Shown: positions 1 to 10,449 of the stretch, piece by piece
Layout: every line of letters begins with the position of its first letter
How positions within the stretch are numbered: the first letter of the stretch is position 1
Assembly (NCBI RefSeq): GCF_000425785.1
Contig: NZ_AUEC01000005.1
Span: 186,001-250,000, forward strand
Length of the DNA: 64,000 bases
DNA from: Pseudomonas taiwanensis DSM 21245
Lineage (GTDB): Bacteria > Pseudomonadota > Gammaproteobacteria > Pseudomonadales > Pseudomonadaceae
Reading direction: 5' to 3'
Position numbers and translations under genes: made by a program
Notes under the pieces: generated by a model
Database searches by the model: none
What the model saw: only the letters and a program-made list of their open reading frames with translations
Told to the model about the DNA's origin: nothing

Positions 1-123
1 CTGATGCGCGATGAACCGCCGCTGCGGGTCATCACTGATGCCGCAGTACAAAGAGCCATTGGCGGCGCGTACCAGGTAGACGTACCAGGGTTTGCCGGTG
101 GTGTTTTCGACGACTTCGCTCAC
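1..123 (-). CDS. GIY-YIG nuclease superfamily protein (N-terminal fragment, cut by window edge)
   Basis: Only the first 41 codons lie in the window; the gene runs off the left edge on the minus strand. The visible peptide has the opening of a GIY-YIG domain: [18 protein letters not shown] carries the VYLV (GIY) and YCG (YIG) positions, followed by DDPQRR, as in the small YhbQ/UPF0213-type single-domain proteins. I place the start at the GTG at 121-123, giving an N-terminus [13 protein letters not shown]; another in-frame GTG lies at 133-135, and an in-frame stop is reached at 163-165, so the start cannot be far upstream. No good ribosome-binding site is visible. Members of this group are suspected DNA-damage or nucleic-acid enzymes, but the role is not settled. 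Confidence 0.75.
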   Translation of the reverse strand, partial: MSEVVENTTGKPWYVYLVRAANGSLYCGISDDPQRRFIAHQ

Positions 124-162
124 GAGGCTTCGCACTGAGGATAAAGCCGACAGCTTACCCGC

Positions 163-633
163 TCAGCGCGCTTGCTGGAACGCACGCAGCCCTTTGAACG
201 CTTGTTGACGTACCTTGTTCTGTAGCATGGGTGACCAGCCCAGCAGCACACCTGGCAGACCCAACGCCTGACGCGACCAGCGCCACAGGTCGAAGCTGTC
301 GTCATGCTGGCAGATCAGCCCATCACGAATCACGAAGCGGGCCTGGATATCGTTGATCACGACGCGCCCGGTCTGACTGAACAGGTAGGTAGCCACCCAG
401 TGCGCGCAGCCGCTGTCATGGTTGGCCTGGACCTGGTCGAAGGTCAGCGAAAAGTCTTTGGCGCGGGTGGTGAGCATGCGCCACATGTCACCTGCGTCGT
501 CGCCACGCAGCATGCCGAACACCGGGTCGCTGAAGACGATATCGTCGCTGTAGCACGCCACCATGGCCTCGGCGTCCAGGCGCTGGAAGGCCTGGTAGAA
601 GCGGTTGATCAGGTCACGGTTGGCGTCGCTCAT
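163..633 (-). CDS. NTF2-like / SnoaL-fold protein (nuclear transport factor 2 family)
   Basis: This 156-residue protein has the usual pattern of a SnoaL-like NTF2 fold: an N-terminal helix (LINRFYQAFQRLDAEAMVAC), then YSDDIVFSDPVFG, a central sheet region, and HDDSFDLWRWSRQALG near the C-terminus. Proteins of this family are small cone-shaped monomers or dimers that bind or isomerise small ligands; the substrate here cannot be told. The start is the ATG at 631-633; the frame is open further upstream, but that part has no family-like sequence. The gene is followed within 40 bases by the GIY-YIG gene on the same strand. A 27-codon ORF ending at 630 overlaps this start by four bases (ATGA), which hints at translational coupling if that ORF is real. 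Confidence 0.75.
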   Translation of the reverse strand: MSDANRDLINRFYQAFQRLDAEAMVACYSDDIVFSDPVFGMLRGDDAGDMWRMLTTRAKDFSLTFDQVQANHDSGCAHWVATYLFSQTGRVVINDIQARFVIRDGLICQHDDSFDLWRWSRQALGLPGVLLGWSPMLQNKVRQQAFKGLRAFQQAR

Positions 634-713
634 GGGCTCAGGTCCATCTTGGAGGGGGCGAAGGCTGCACGATAATCCGCCAGCGCCTGCAACGCCATGC
701 CCATTTGCGCCAT
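630..713 (-). CDS. possible small ORF of 27 codons coupled to the NTF2-like gene
   Basis: A short minus-strand frame starts at the ATG at 711-713 and ends in a TGA that overlaps the ATG of the NTF2-like gene (ATGA arrangement). It encodes MAQMGMALQALADYRAAF followed by nine more residues. The frame is open back to the MFS stop at 786-788, so it could also be the remnant of something longer. The ribosome-binding site is weak. I do not recognise the peptide; it may simply be leader sequence for the NTF2-like gene. Confidence 0.25.
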   Translation of the reverse strand: MAQMGMALQALADYRAAFAPSKMDLSP

Positions 714-785
714 GAATACCCATCGCCAGCAACCACCGCTGCCAGCGCCAACTTGCCGGCCACAGGCGCAGTGCAGCCGCCCACC

Positions 786-2066
786 TCACACTTTTTCGCA
801 GGTTACCTGCACATGCTCAGCCCGACCCGCCCCAAGCCCGAACACGAGGGCACCGATACCCAGAACGGCGAAGATCCAACCCACAGCCGCCCAGCCTCCC
901 GTCAAGTCATGGACCACCCCCACGGCGAAAGGCCCCATGGAGGCCAGCGTGTAGCCGACCCCCTGGGCCATGCTGGACAGGTTGGCAGCTACGTGCGCAT
1001 CCCCAGAGCGCAGTACGATCAAGGTCAGTGCCAGGGCGAAGGTGCCGCCCTGGCCCAGCCCCAACACCACCGCCCACCCCCAGAGGCCGGAAAGCGGCGC
1101 ATACAGGCAACCGAACAAGCCGGCCAGGGTGAGCAGCATGACAATCACGATCGCCAGGCGCTGGTCTTTGCCCCTGGTCGCCAGCCAAGGTGCACTGAGC
1201 GAACTGACCAGCTGCAGGATCACCGAACCGGACAACACCAACCCCGCCTCTGTCGGGCTCAAGCCGCGCCCGATCAGAATCGACGGCAACCAGCCGAAGA
1301 CGATATACGCCAACGACGACTGCAACCCCATGTACAGCGTGACCTGCCAGGCCAGCGGATCACGCCACAGCCCACGCACGCGATAGGCGACCTTGTGCAG
1401 GCCATGTCCTTGGCGCGCCTGGGGCAACCACACCAGCATCGCCAACAATGCCGGCACCAACCAGAACCCGAGCCCCATTGCCCAGCTACCGTCGAAGCGC
1501 GTGGCCAAAGGTACCGTGGCACCCGCCGCCATCGCAGCACCGAGGCATAGCGCCATGGTATAGACACCGGTCAGCGTGCCGGCATGCCGCGGGAAGTCTC
1601 GCTTGACGATGCCCGGTAGCAGAACACCAATGATGCCGATGCTCGCACCGGCCATCAGGCTGCCCAGGAAGACACCCGCAACCCCCAGGGTGCTGCGCAC
1701 CAGAATGCCCAGGGCCAGGGTGAACAGGATACCGAGAATCACGCGCTCGCCACCAAAACGACGCGCCAGAATCGGTGCCAGGGGTGCGAACAGGCCAAGA
1801 CAGAGGACTGGCAACGTGGTCAGCAGCCCGGCCTCGGAGCCCGTCAAGCCCAGGCCTGCAGAGACCTGCCCCAGCACAGGCGCCATGCTCGACAACGCGG
1901 GACGCAGGTTCAGCGCCACCAGTACCAGCCCGAGCAACAGCAGCCACGGGCGCGCCAGCGCCACCGGTTGCTGTTGTACTTGCGCGTCGTTGGCTTCAGC
2001 GTCGATCAGCAGTTCATCGAACTCCCGCTCGCCGTCGGAAGTATTTCGGGTCATTGGTTCGGCCAT
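786..2066 (-). CDS. MFS transporter of the CynX/NimT (cyanate/nitroimidazole) type
   Basis: A 426-residue major facilitator with about twelve hydrophobic segments. The first segment is followed by LVALNLRPALSSMAPVLGQV, the signature of the CynX/NimT/YeaN subfamily, and loop 2-3 carries LAPILARRFGGERVI. E. coli relatives move cyanate or 2-nitroimidazole, but the substrate of this one is unknown. I use the ATG at 2064-2066; a TTG at 2088-2090 would add eight residues and an ATG at 2052-2054 would remove four. The gene begins just after, or slightly overlapping, the stop of the GntR regulator upstream (2080), so the two form a regulator-transporter operon, and the regulator probably controls this exporter. 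An approximately 40-residue acidic N-terminal tail precedes the first membrane segment. Confidence 0.82.
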   Translation of the reverse strand: MAEPMTRNTSDGEREFDELLIDAEANDAQVQQQPVALARPWLLLLGLVLVALNLRPALSSMAPVLGQVSAGLGLTGSEAGLLTTLPVLCLGLFAPLAPILARRFGGERVILGILFTLALGILVRSTLGVAGVFLGSLMAGASIGIIGVLLPGIVKRDFPRHAGTLTGVYTMALCLGAAMAAGATVPLATRFDGSWAMGLGFWLVPALLAMLVWLPQARQGHGLHKVAYRVRGLWRDPLAWQVTLYMGLQSSLAYIVFGWLPSILIGRGLSPTEAGLVLSGSVILQLVSSLSAPWLATRGKDQRLAIVIVMLLTLAGLFGCLYAPLSGLWGWAVVLGLGQGGTFALALTLIVLRSGDAHVAANLSSMAQGVGYTLASMGPFAVGVVHDLTGGWAAVGWIFAVLGIGALVFGLGAGRAEHVQVTCEKV

Positions 2067-2079
2067 GGCCTTCTCGATA

Positions 2080-2730
2080 TCAGGATTCAATGAGGGTTCG
2101 GCTCAAGCGCTTGGCCCGCTCAGGATCACGCTGCTCGACGGCCTGGAGAATCTCTCCGTGCAGATCGAAGGTCACCTGGGAGCGCGGCACCGTGCTCATG
2201 TTGCGTTGCAGCGCAGCCGCCACCACACCGGAGAAATAGCGATACAGCTCGCTCAGCGACGGGTTGTGCGCGGCATCCACCAGCCGCTGGTGAAACACCA
2301 GGTCGCAGTTCACATAGGCATCGATGTCGCCGTGAAAGTGCTTACCGCTGTCTTCCAATGCCTCACGCAGCCCCTGCACATCCGCTTCGGTACGGCGCAA
2401 GGCTGCCAGGCCGATGGCTTCGGTCTCCAGGATGTGCCGCGTTTCGCGGGCTTGTTCAGGCGTGCAGCGCGACATGGCCAGCACGGCCTGCAATGGGTCC
2501 TGGGCCGTGCGCAGGTAGCTGCCATCGCCCTGGCGGATTTCCACCAGGCCACTGAATGCCAGGACGCGCATGGCTTCACGCACGGTGTTGCGGCTGATGC
2601 CCAGCTCCAGGGCGAGCTCGGGCTCGGTCGGCAAGCGCTGGCCGACCTGCCAGTCACCCTGGAGGATCCGCTCACGCATGCGCTCGACCGCCAGCTCGAC
2701 CAGCGAGCGCTTGGACAATTCACTGCTCAT
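2080..2730 (-). CDS. FadR-type GntR transcriptional regulator (FCD ligand domain)
   Basis: This 216-residue regulator has a winged helix-turn-helix at about residues 10-75 (PTEPELALELGISRNTVREA) and an all-helical FCD domain after it, with the metal-ligand pattern D-x3-H (DLVFHQRLVDAA) and a later His (FDLHGEILQAVE). FCD regulators usually bind carboxylate ligands through a metal ion and repress the adjacent operon. The start is the ATG at 2728-2730, with GAG just upstream; a TTG three codons earlier is less likely. It is transcribed ahead of the CynX-like transporter and divergently from the phosphodiesterase lipoprotein, so the 141-base spacer (2731-2871) probably holds its operator. The ligand is unknown. 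Confidence 0.85.
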   Translation of the reverse strand: MSSELSKRSLVELAVERMRERILQGDWQVGQRLPTEPELALELGISRNTVREAMRVLAFSGLVEIRQGDGSYLRTAQDPLQAVLAMSRCTPEQARETRHILETEAIGLAALRRTEADVQGLREALEDSGKHFHGDIDAYVNCDLVFHQRLVDAAHNPSLSELYRYFSGVVAAALQRNMSTVPRSQVTFDLHGEILQAVEQRDPERAKRLSRTLIES

Positions 2731-2871
2731 GTTACTCAACCAATCATCCGATGAATTTTCGAAAGCTTAAAGCAAGGCGCCAGCAACAGCAAACCACCTG
2801 GCATTTTTGCCAGTTGTGGTCAGCCCGCGTTGTTGCAACGCTTGGCGCGTTGCGCTGGAGGACATGTACCG

Positions 2872-4029
2872 ATGCCGTTTCACCGATGGCCCCTGCTTCT
2901 GTGCCTGCTTTTGGCCGGCTGCGACCTGTCGCCAAAGGCCGCTCAACCCAAGACGCTGATCGTTGGCCTGGACGGTGTCCAGTTGCAGCGTTACGAGCAA
3001 CTGGGAGAAGACACCAACCTCAAGCGGCGTCTGCACTACGGCAAGGCGTATAGCGGAGGCATCACTGGCCGTGCGAGCGAGCAGGCAACCCTCAGTGGCC
3101 CAGGATGGATGACACTGCTGACCGGCGTCTGGGCGAGCAAGCACGGCGTGGTGTCCAACGAGCCGTCACAGAGGCTCGACCCGGGCTACCCAAGCCTGTT
3201 CCGACGGCTCAGACAGGCCCTGCCCCACGCCTACCTTTCCAGCATTGTGAACTGGTCGCCCATCAACACCGCGTTCCTGCTGGAAGATGCCCAGGGCAAC
3301 GATGTGCGCGAAAGCGGGTTGACCGACGAGCAAGTTATCGAGCGTACCCTGGCAATCCTCGACAGCACTCCGGCGGATTTCACTTTCATCCAGCTGGATG
3401 AGCCTGACCAGGTCGGTCACGACCACGGCTTCGGCGCCCGCTACCAGCAGGCCCTGCAGAATGCGGACAGCCGTCTGGGCCGCCTGCTGGACAAACTGGA
3501 CGAGCGACGCCACAAGCATCCGCTGGAAGATTGGCTGGTGGTCGTCAGCACCGACCATGGCCGGGACTATTGGGGCACGGGTCACGGCGGCGTGAGCGAG
3601 CAGGAAAAGACCGTGTTCATCGCCAGCAACAAACCGCTGAACGAAGAACTGACCGAGCCCAGCACTGCGCAAGACCACCCCGGGCCGAACAATCTGTACA
3701 GCTTTGCCGCTCAAACGTCGGTGGTGCCCACGGTGCTGCGGCACATGGGGCTCGACGTGCTACCCGACTGGAAACTCGATGGCACGCCGTTGCTGGGCGA
3801 CACGGGAGTGCGCAAGGCAAGGGTAAGGGAAAGTGAGTCCAAGCTGCTGTGGAACAGTTCATCACAGCAGATGGTTGTCATCTACCGCAATGGCCAATTG
3901 GCCGCTCACGTACAGGCGAGCGTTCAGCAATGGATCGACCCGCAAGGCATGCGCCAGGCCAACGACTACGTCCTGGTGCTGGATGGAATACCGGTGGCTG
4001 TGCGCAACAAGCCGACCATTGCCCCTTGA
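2872..4029 (+). CDS. lipoprotein of the alkaline phosphatase / type I phosphodiesterase superfamily
   Basis: The 385-residue product starts with a lipoprotein signal peptide ending in LLLAGC (lipidated Cys17), so it should be anchored in an envelope membrane. The catalytic core shows superfamily metal sites: LIVGLDGVQ (Asp34), TDHGRDYWGTGHGG (second Asp-His and a His), and DEPDQVGHDHG. The nucleophile region reads ATLSGPGWMTLLTGVW, where nucleotide pyrophosphatases usually have a Thr before Pro; here the Ser of LSGPGW is the likely nucleophile. The substrate cannot be told from sequence. The start is the ATG at 2872 after GGAGGAC. The gene stands alone between the divergent GntR gene and the convergent hisC, with a REP pair after its stop. 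Confidence 0.8.
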   Translation: MPFHRWPLLLCLLLAGCDLSPKAAQPKTLIVGLDGVQLQRYEQLGEDTNLKRRLHYGKAYSGGITGRASEQATLSGPGWMTLLTGVWASKHGVVSNEPSQRLDPGYPSLFRRLRQALPHAYLSSIVNWSPINTAFLLEDAQGNDVRESGLTDEQVIERTLAILDSTPADFTFIQLDEPDQVGHDHGFGARYQQALQNADSRLGRLLDKLDERRHKHPLEDWLVVVSTDHGRDYWGTGHGGVSEQEKTVFIASNKPLNEELTEPSTAQDHPGPNNLYSFAAQTSVVPTVLRHMGLDVLPDWKLDGTPLLGDTGVRKARVRESESKLLWNSSSQQMVVIYRNGQLAAHVQASVQQWIDPQGMRQANDYVLVLDGIPVAVRNKPTIAP

Positions 4030-4037
4030 AAGCAAAC

Positions 4038-4116
4038 GCCGGCAAGCCGGCTCCCACAGAAACCGTACCGACCTTGGAGATCAGCACAGTGCCTGCGGGA
4101 GCTGGCTTGCCGGCGA
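4038..4116. repeat. convergent REP pair
   Basis: Two inverted copies of a P. putida-type REP element face each other: GCCGGCAAGCCGGCTCCCAC at 4038-4057 and its reverse form GGGAGCTGGCTTGCCGGC near 4097-4114. They sit in the 100-base gap between the convergent phosphodiesterase gene and hisC and could fold into a long stem that ends or protects both transcripts. Confidence 0.75.
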
Positions 4117-4129
4117 GTGGACTACCGGC

Positions 4130-5176
4130 TCAATTCAGCGCATCGAGCAACGCCTGGTTCATTTCCGGCGTGCCGATGGTGATGCGCAGGAACTGGGCAA
4201 TGCGCGCCTGCTTGAAATGACGCACGATCACGCCCTGCTCACGCAGCCGCGCCGCCAACTGCGCCGCATCCTGCTGCGGGTGGCGGGCGAAGATGAAGTT
4301 GGCGGCCGACGGCAGCACTTCGAAGCCCTTGGCCGTAAGTTGTTCGACCAGTGCCTGGCGGCTGTCGATCACCTTGCGGCAGGTTTCCTCGAAGTAAGCC
4401 CGGTCCTCGAAGGCCGCAGCCGCGCCAACGATGGCCATGCGGTCGAGGGGATAGGAGTTGAAACTGTTCTTGATCCGCTCCAAGGCCTCGATCAGGTCCG
4501 GGTGCCCCACAGCCAGGCCCACGCGCAAACCGGCCAACGAGCGCGACTTCGACAGGGTCTGGGTCACCAGCAGGTTGTCGTAGCGGTCCACCAGCTTGAT
4601 CGCGGTTTCGCCACCGAAATCGATGTAGGCCTCATCGACCACGACCACCGAATCACGGTTGGCCTGCAGCAGTTGCTCGACCTGCTCAAGCGGCATCAGG
4701 CAGCCGGTCGGCGCATTGGGGTTGGGGAAGATGATGCCGGCATTGGGCTTGGCATAGTCCGCGACGCGAATCTGGAACTGCTCATCCAGCGGCACCTGTT
4801 CGAACGCGATGCCGTACAGGCCGCAGTACACGGGGTAGAAGCTGTAGCTGACATCCGGGAACAGCAACGGCGCGCCGTGCTGGAACAGGCCGTGGAAAAT
4901 GTGCGCCAGCACCTCGTCCGAGCCGTTGCCGACGAACACCTGCTGCGGCGTCACGGCGTAGTAATCGGCGACCGCCTGCTTGAGCCGGTCACTGTTCGGA
5001 TCCGGGTACAGACGCAAGTTGTCGCTGAGTTCACCGCGCATGGCTTCCAGTGCCTTGGGCGACGGACCGTAGGGGTTCTCGTTGGTGTTCAGCTTGACCA
5101 GTCTGGCCAGCTTAGGCTGCTCGCCCGGGACGTAAGGCACCAGGTCCTTGACGAAGGGGCTCCAGAATCGACTCAT
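4130..5176 (-). CDS. hisC: histidinol-phosphate aminotransferase
   Basis: HisC transfers an amino group from glutamate to imidazole-acetol phosphate, a late step of histidine synthesis, using PLP. The 348-residue protein opens with [19 protein letters not shown], typical of the family, has NPNAPTG for substrate and cofactor contact, VVDEAYIDF with the PLP-pyridine Asp, and [14 protein letters not shown] with the Schiff-base Lys210. It is the last gene of the hisG-hisD-hisC run and starts two bases after the hisD stop. A REP pair follows it. Confidence 0.96.
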   Translation of the reverse strand: MSRFWSPFVKDLVPYVPGEQPKLARLVKLNTNENPYGPSPKALEAMRGELSDNLRLYPDPNSDRLKQAVADYYAVTPQQVFVGNGSDEVLAHIFHGLFQHGAPLLFPDVSYSFYPVYCGLYGIAFEQVPLDEQFQIRVADYAKPNAGIIFPNPNAPTGCLMPLEQVEQLLQANRDSVVVVDEAYIDFGGETAIKLVDRYDNLLVTQTLSKSRSLAGLRVGLAVGHPDLIEALERIKNSFNSYPLDRMAIVGAAAAFEDRAYFEETCRKVIDSRQALVEQLTAKGFEVLPSAANFIFARHPQQDAAQLAARLREQGVIVRHFKQARIAQFLRITIGTPEMNQALLDALN

Positions 5177-5178
5177 GC

Positions 5179-6504
5179 TCAGTTCCCCTTGTCTTGGGTC
5201 AGGATACGGTATTCAGCGCTGCGGGCGTGGGCGGTCAGCGACTCGCCACGGGCCAGGACCGAGGCGGTTCGCCCCAGCTCGGATGCGCCCTGCTCGGAGC
5301 AGAAGATGATCGACGAACGCTTCTGGAAGTCATAAACGCCCAGCGGCGAGGAAAAGCGGGCGGTGCCGGAGGTGGGCAACACGTGGTTGGGGCCGGCGCA
5401 GTAATCGCCCAGCGCTTCGCTGGTGTGACGACCCATGAAGATCGCGCCAGCGTGGCGGATCTGTGGCAGCCATGCCTGGGGGTCGGCGACCGACAGTTCC
5501 AGGTGCTCTGGGGCGATGCGGTTGGCCACTTCGATGGCCTGCTGCATGTCGCGCACCTGGACCAAGGCACCGCGGCCATTGATCGACTTCTCGATGATCT
5601 CGGCGCGCTCCATGGTCGGCATCAGCTTGTCGATGCTAGCGGCAACACGATCGAGGAAGGCGGCATCCGGGCTGACCAGGATGGCCTGGGCGTCTTCGTC
5701 GTGCTCGGCCTGGGAGAACAGGTCCATGGCGATCCAGTCCGGGTCGGTCTGGCCGTCGCACACCACGAGAATCTCCGACGGGCCGGCGATCATGTCGATG
5801 CCCACCTGGCCGAACACATGACGCTTGGCGGTGGCCACGTAGATGTTGCCCGGACCGACGATCTTGTCCACCTGCGGCACGCTTTCGGTGCCATAGGCCA
5901 GGGCCGCGACCGCCTGGGCCCCCCCGACGGTGAAGACCCGGTCGACACCCGCGATGCACGCGGCTGCCAGGACCAGCTCATTGACCTCGCCACGCGGGGT
6001 CGGTACCACCATCACCACCTCGCCCACGCCTGCGACCTTGGCCGGGATGGCGTTCATCAGCACCGAGGATGGATAGGACGCCTTGCCTCCGGGTACATAC
6101 AGGCCGGCGCGGTCCAGCGGGGTCACTTTCTGGCCAAGCACCGTGCCATCGGCCTCCGTGTACTGCCAGGAGTCCTGTTTCTGCCGTTCATGGTAAAGGC
6201 GCACGCGGCTGGCGGCCTTCTCCAGGGCTTCGCGCTGGGCGGGAGTAATGCGGGTCAACGCCAGTTCGAGGCGTTCACGGCCGAGAATCAGGTCGTCGAT
6301 GCGCTTGGCATCCACACCATCGAAGCGCTGGGTGAACTCCACCAGCGCCGCATCGCCGCGTTCGCGCACGGCCTTGATGATGTCGAGCACACGCTGGTTG
6401 ACCGCATCATCGGACACGCTTTCCCAGCTCAGCAGATGATCCAGATGTCGGGCGAAATCCGGATCAGCAGCGTTGAGACGGGCAATTGCAGTGGACACGG
6501 TCAT
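5179..6504 (-). CDS. hisD: histidinol dehydrogenase
   Basis: HisD oxidises L-histidinol to L-histidine in two NAD-dependent steps at a zinc site. The 441-residue length matches the family. Visible landmarks are the nucleotide-binding stretch [50 protein letters not shown], the zinc/catalytic segment [12 protein letters not shown], and RIAPEHLEL with the general-base Glu-His pair. It lies between hisG (126 bases upstream) and hisC (2 bases downstream), so it should be co-translated with hisC. Confidence 0.97.
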   Translation of the reverse strand: MTVSTAIARLNAADPDFARHLDHLLSWESVSDDAVNQRVLDIIKAVRERGDAALVEFTQRFDGVDAKRIDDLILGRERLELALTRITPAQREALEKAASRVRLYHERQKQDSWQYTEADGTVLGQKVTPLDRAGLYVPGGKASYPSSVLMNAIPAKVAGVGEVVMVVPTPRGEVNELVLAAACIAGVDRVFTVGGAQAVAALAYGTESVPQVDKIVGPGNIYVATAKRHVFGQVGIDMIAGPSEILVVCDGQTDPDWIAMDLFSQAEHDEDAQAILVSPDAAFLDRVAASIDKLMPTMERAEIIEKSINGRGALVQVRDMQQAIEVANRIAPEHLELSVADPQAWLPQIRHAGAIFMGRHTSEALGDYCAGPNHVLPTSGTARFSSPLGVYDFQKRSSIIFCSEQGASELGRTASVLARGESLTAHARSAEYRILTQDKGN

Positions 6505-6630
6505 GGCGAGGGCCTCGATTGTTAGCGAATGCTCAGGCGCCCTAGGCTACCAGTCCATCCGCGCGGGCACCCGAGAAAAATGGCTATGACGCGGATAGAC
6601 GGGCGCGACAGCGGAGGTCGCGCGCAGAAG

Positions 6631-7266
6631 TCAGCCGCGGTGTCGCGATTCGACGGCTTGGCGCAGGGTGTCGATCAAGCTCTGGATGCGGGCGTGCTGC
6701 ATCTTCATGGAGGCTTTGTTGACGACCAGGCGCGAGCTGATCGTGGCGATCAGTTCCTGAGGCTCCAGGCCGTTGGCGCGCAGGGTGTTACCGGTGTCGA
6801 CCACGTCGATGATCTTGTCGGCCAGGTTGATCAGCGGCGCCAGCTCCATGGAGCCGTACAGCTTGATGATGTCGACCTGACGGCCCTGTTCGGCGTAGTA
6901 ACGCTTGGCTACGTTGACGAACTTGGTGGCCACACGCAGGCGCCCCTTGGGCTCCGGCGCACCGACGACACCCGCGGTCATCAGCTTGCAGCGGGCAATC
7001 TGCAGGTCCAGCGGCTCGTACAGGCCCTGGCCGCCGTACTCCATCAGCACGTCCTTGCCGGCCACGCCCAGGTCGGCGGCGCCATGCTCGACATAGGTCG
7101 GCACGTCGGTGGCACGCACGATCAGCAGGCGCACATCGTCCTGCGTGGTGGGAATGATCAGCTTGCGGCTCTTGTCCGGATTCTCGGTCGGCACGATACC
7201 GGCCTCGGCCAGCAACGGCAGGGTATCGTCGAGAATACGGCCTTTGGAAAGCGCGATGGTCAGCAT
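6631..7266 (-). CDS. hisG: ATP phosphoribosyltransferase, short form
   Basis: HisG condenses ATP with PRPP, the first and feedback-controlled step of histidine synthesis. The 211-residue product starts [19 protein letters not shown] and contains the PRPP-loop region [16 protein letters not shown]. It has no C-terminal ACT-like regulatory domain, so it is the short form that needs the HisRS-like partner HisZ, which is not in this window. The start is the ATG at 7264-7266; a longer frame upstream does not look like family sequence. It lies between murA and hisD on the same strand. The gap to murA (7267-7359) holds a small GC-rich hairpin (GGGCG/CGCCC) with no clear U tract. Confidence 0.95.
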   Translation of the reverse strand: MLTIALSKGRILDDTLPLLAEAGIVPTENPDKSRKLIIPTTQDDVRLLIVRATDVPTYVEHGAADLGVAGKDVLMEYGGQGLYEPLDLQIARCKLMTAGVVGAPEPKGRLRVATKFVNVAKRYYAEQGRQVDIIKLYGSMELAPLINLADKIIDVVDTGNTLRANGLEPQELIATISSRLVVNKASMKMQHARIQSLIDTLRQAVESRHRG

Positions 7267-7359
7267 TGGAACGTCGGTCCTTAAGCGGCTACTGCCGGCC
7301 GGGCGTGTTTCGCCCGACCGCATTCAATTCGAATGGCGCGTCCCTGCGCCAGCGGGCGA

Positions 7360-8888
<1,529 letters not shown>

Positions 8889-8933
8889 GCTCAACCTCAA
8901 TCGGCGCCCGATGCGCGCGGGTCGGCCATCATA

Positions 8934-8987
8934 CAAAAAAGCCCCTCGCCTGCGAAGCCCATAAAGGGCATGTGCTGACCGAGGGGC
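8934..8987 (-). terminator. intrinsic terminator of the mla operon
   Basis: Read on the minus strand, a stem with GCCCCTCG paired to CGAGGGGC (8980-8987 with 8941-8948), enclosing a smaller GCCC/GGGC hairpin, is followed at once by TTTTTT. It sits 20 bases past the mlaB stop. Confidence 0.85.
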
Positions 8988-9007
8988 CCACCTTCACCGA
9001 CGAGCGT

Positions 9008-9310
9008 TCAGCTCGCCAGCACCTCATCCAGATCGTAGACGCCGGCAATTTCGCGCATGTCGTCGGGCATGCCGCGCACTTCCCAGCGTTTGCCGCCGGC
9101 CTGGGCATCGCGCATGAAGCCCAGCAGCAGCGACAGACCGACACTGGAAGACTTGCTGACCGCCGTGCAATCCAACACCACGTGCGTTTCGCGACATGCC
9201 GCGATCAGCGCCTGGCCCTGCTTGCGCAAAGCCGGGCCGCTGCGGTAATCCAGCACCCCAGCCAGGCGCAGAACGCCAGGCTCGGCCATGCTCACGCCGG
9301 TCTCGCTCAT
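9008..9310 (-). CDS. mlaB: MlaB, STAS-domain subunit of the phospholipid transporter
   Basis: This 100-residue STAS-domain protein is the small cytoplasmic subunit that binds the MlaF ATPase in the MlaFEDB inner-membrane complex. It shows the STAS core: an early strand LRLAGVLDYRSGPALRK, then HVVLDCTAVSKSSSVGLSLL. In place of an anti-sigma-antagonist phospho-site it has the SKSSSVG loop, as in MlaB. Its ATG overlaps the mlaC stop by four bases (ATGA), so it is translationally coupled, and a terminator follows it. Confidence 0.9.
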   Translation of the reverse strand: MSETGVSMAEPGVLRLAGVLDYRSGPALRKQGQALIAACRETHVVLDCTAVSKSSSVGLSLLLGFMRDAQAGGKRWEVRGMPDDMREIAGVYDLDEVLAS

Positions 9311-9954
9311 TTCACTTCCTTGTCAGGAGAGTTGTCGGCGGCCTCCTTGGCCTTGGCCACTTCACCGGCCCAGCCATTGATGGTCTTGTCCAGGTCGTTG
9401 CCGTTGCGCTGCATGGCGTCGGCGAACTGGTCGCGGAACAGCTTGCCGATGTTGATGCCGTTGACGATGACGTTACGTACTTTCCACTCGCCGCCAAGGT
9501 TCTCCAGGGTGTACTGCACGGGGTACACGGCACCGTTGTTGCCGGTGACCTTCATGCCGACGCTGGCGCGCTTGCCATCATCAGGCTTGGCCGGGTCGAC
9601 GGTGATGCCTTGGTTGTTGTACTCAAGCAGTGCATTGCCATAGAACTGCATCAGGCTGCGCTTGAAGTTCTCCTGGAAGCGCTGCATTTGCTCCGGCGTG
9701 GCCTTGCGCGAATACTTGACGGTCATGATGCTTTTGGAGATGCCGTCAGCGTCCACCACCGGGCCCAGGATGCGGTTGAGCGCATCGTAGAAGGCATTCG
9801 GGTTGGTCTTGTACTGTTCTTTGTTGGCCTTGAGGTCGCTCAATAGCTCGGTGGTAGTGCCTTGAACCACGTCACGCGGCGACTGCGCAGCGAAGGTCAG
9901 CAGGGGGAAGGCCGCCAGCAGGACCAGCAGGCCACGTCGCAGAATCGAAATCAT
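9307..9954 (-). CDS. mlaC: MlaC, periplasmic phospholipid-binding protein
   Basis: MlaC is the periplasmic shuttle that carries phospholipids between the outer-membrane MlaA complex and the inner-membrane MlaFEDB complex. The 215-residue precursor has a signal peptide (LLVLLAAFPLLTFAAQ) and the Tol-Tol/MlaC pattern: SPRDVVQGTTTELLSDL, RILGPVVDADGISKSIM, and FKRSLMQFYGNALLEYNNQG. The C-terminal tail is charged. It lies nine bases after mlaD and overlaps mlaB. Confidence 0.95.
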   Translation of the reverse strand: MISILRRGLLVLLAAFPLLTFAAQSPRDVVQGTTTELLSDLKANKEQYKTNPNAFYDALNRILGPVVDADGISKSIMTVKYSRKATPEQMQRFQENFKRSLMQFYGNALLEYNNQGITVDPAKPDDGKRASVGMKVTGNNGAVYPVQYTLENLGGEWKVRNVIVNGINIGKLFRDQFADAMQRNGNDLDKTINGWAGEVAKAKEAADNSPDKEVK

Positions 9955-9963
9955 GGAAACTCC

Positions 9964-10449
9964 TTAATTAGCCGGTTGCGCTTCTTTCGGTTCCTTGCCA
10001 ACGGAGTTGAGCAGGAACTTGCCAATCAGATCTTCGAGCACCAGTGCGGACTGGGTGTCATGGATGGTGGCGCCATCCTTGAGCACGTCTTCCTCACCGC
10101 CCACGCTGATGCCGATGTACTTCTCGCCAAGCAGACCAGCGGTCAGGATCGACGCAGTGGAGTCGACAGGCAGGTTGTCGACATTCTTGTCCAGCTGCAG
10201 CGTCACCCGACCGGTGTAGGAATCACGGTCCAGGTCGATGGCGGTGACCTTGCCGATGGTTACCCCGGCCATGGTCACCTTAGCTCTGACACTCAAACCG
10301 GCGATATTGTCGAAGTAGGCATAAACTTTATAGGTATCGCTGCTCGGGCTGGCCGACAACCCGCTGACACGCAGGGCCAGCAGCAGCAGCGCCAGGATCC
10401 CGGCCAGAAGGAACAGGCCGACACCGATTTCCAGGGTGCGGTTTTGCAT
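9964..10449 (-). CDS. mlaD: MlaD, MCE-domain protein
   Basis: MlaD is the single-MCE-domain protein that forms a hexameric ring in the periplasm on top of the MlaE permease. The 161-residue product has one N-terminal transmembrane helix (IGVGLFLLAGILALLLLALR) and the MCE strand sequence YKVYAYFDNIAGLSVRAKV followed by MAGVTIGKV. The C-terminal helix holds LEDLIGKFLLN, the region that lines the lipid tunnel. Start and mlaE stop overlap by one base (TGATG). Confidence 0.95.
   Translation of the reverse strand: MQNRTLEIGVGLFLLAGILALLLLALRVSGLSASPSSDTYKVYAYFDNIAGLSVRAKVTMAGVTIGKVTAIDLDRDSYTGRVTLQLDKNVDNLPVDSTASILTAGLLGEKYIGISVGGEEDVLKDGATIHDTQSALVLEDLIGKFLLNSVGKEPKEAQPAN

Noticed and set aside
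163..789. Longer 208-codon version of the NTF2-like protein
   Set aside because: The extra 52 residues are Trp/Arg-rich translation of non-coding sequence, and the family begins at the internal ATG at 633.
7298..7318. Terminator between murA and hisG
   Set aside because: A short GC-rich hairpin is present but has no U tract, and the genes are closely packed on the same strand.
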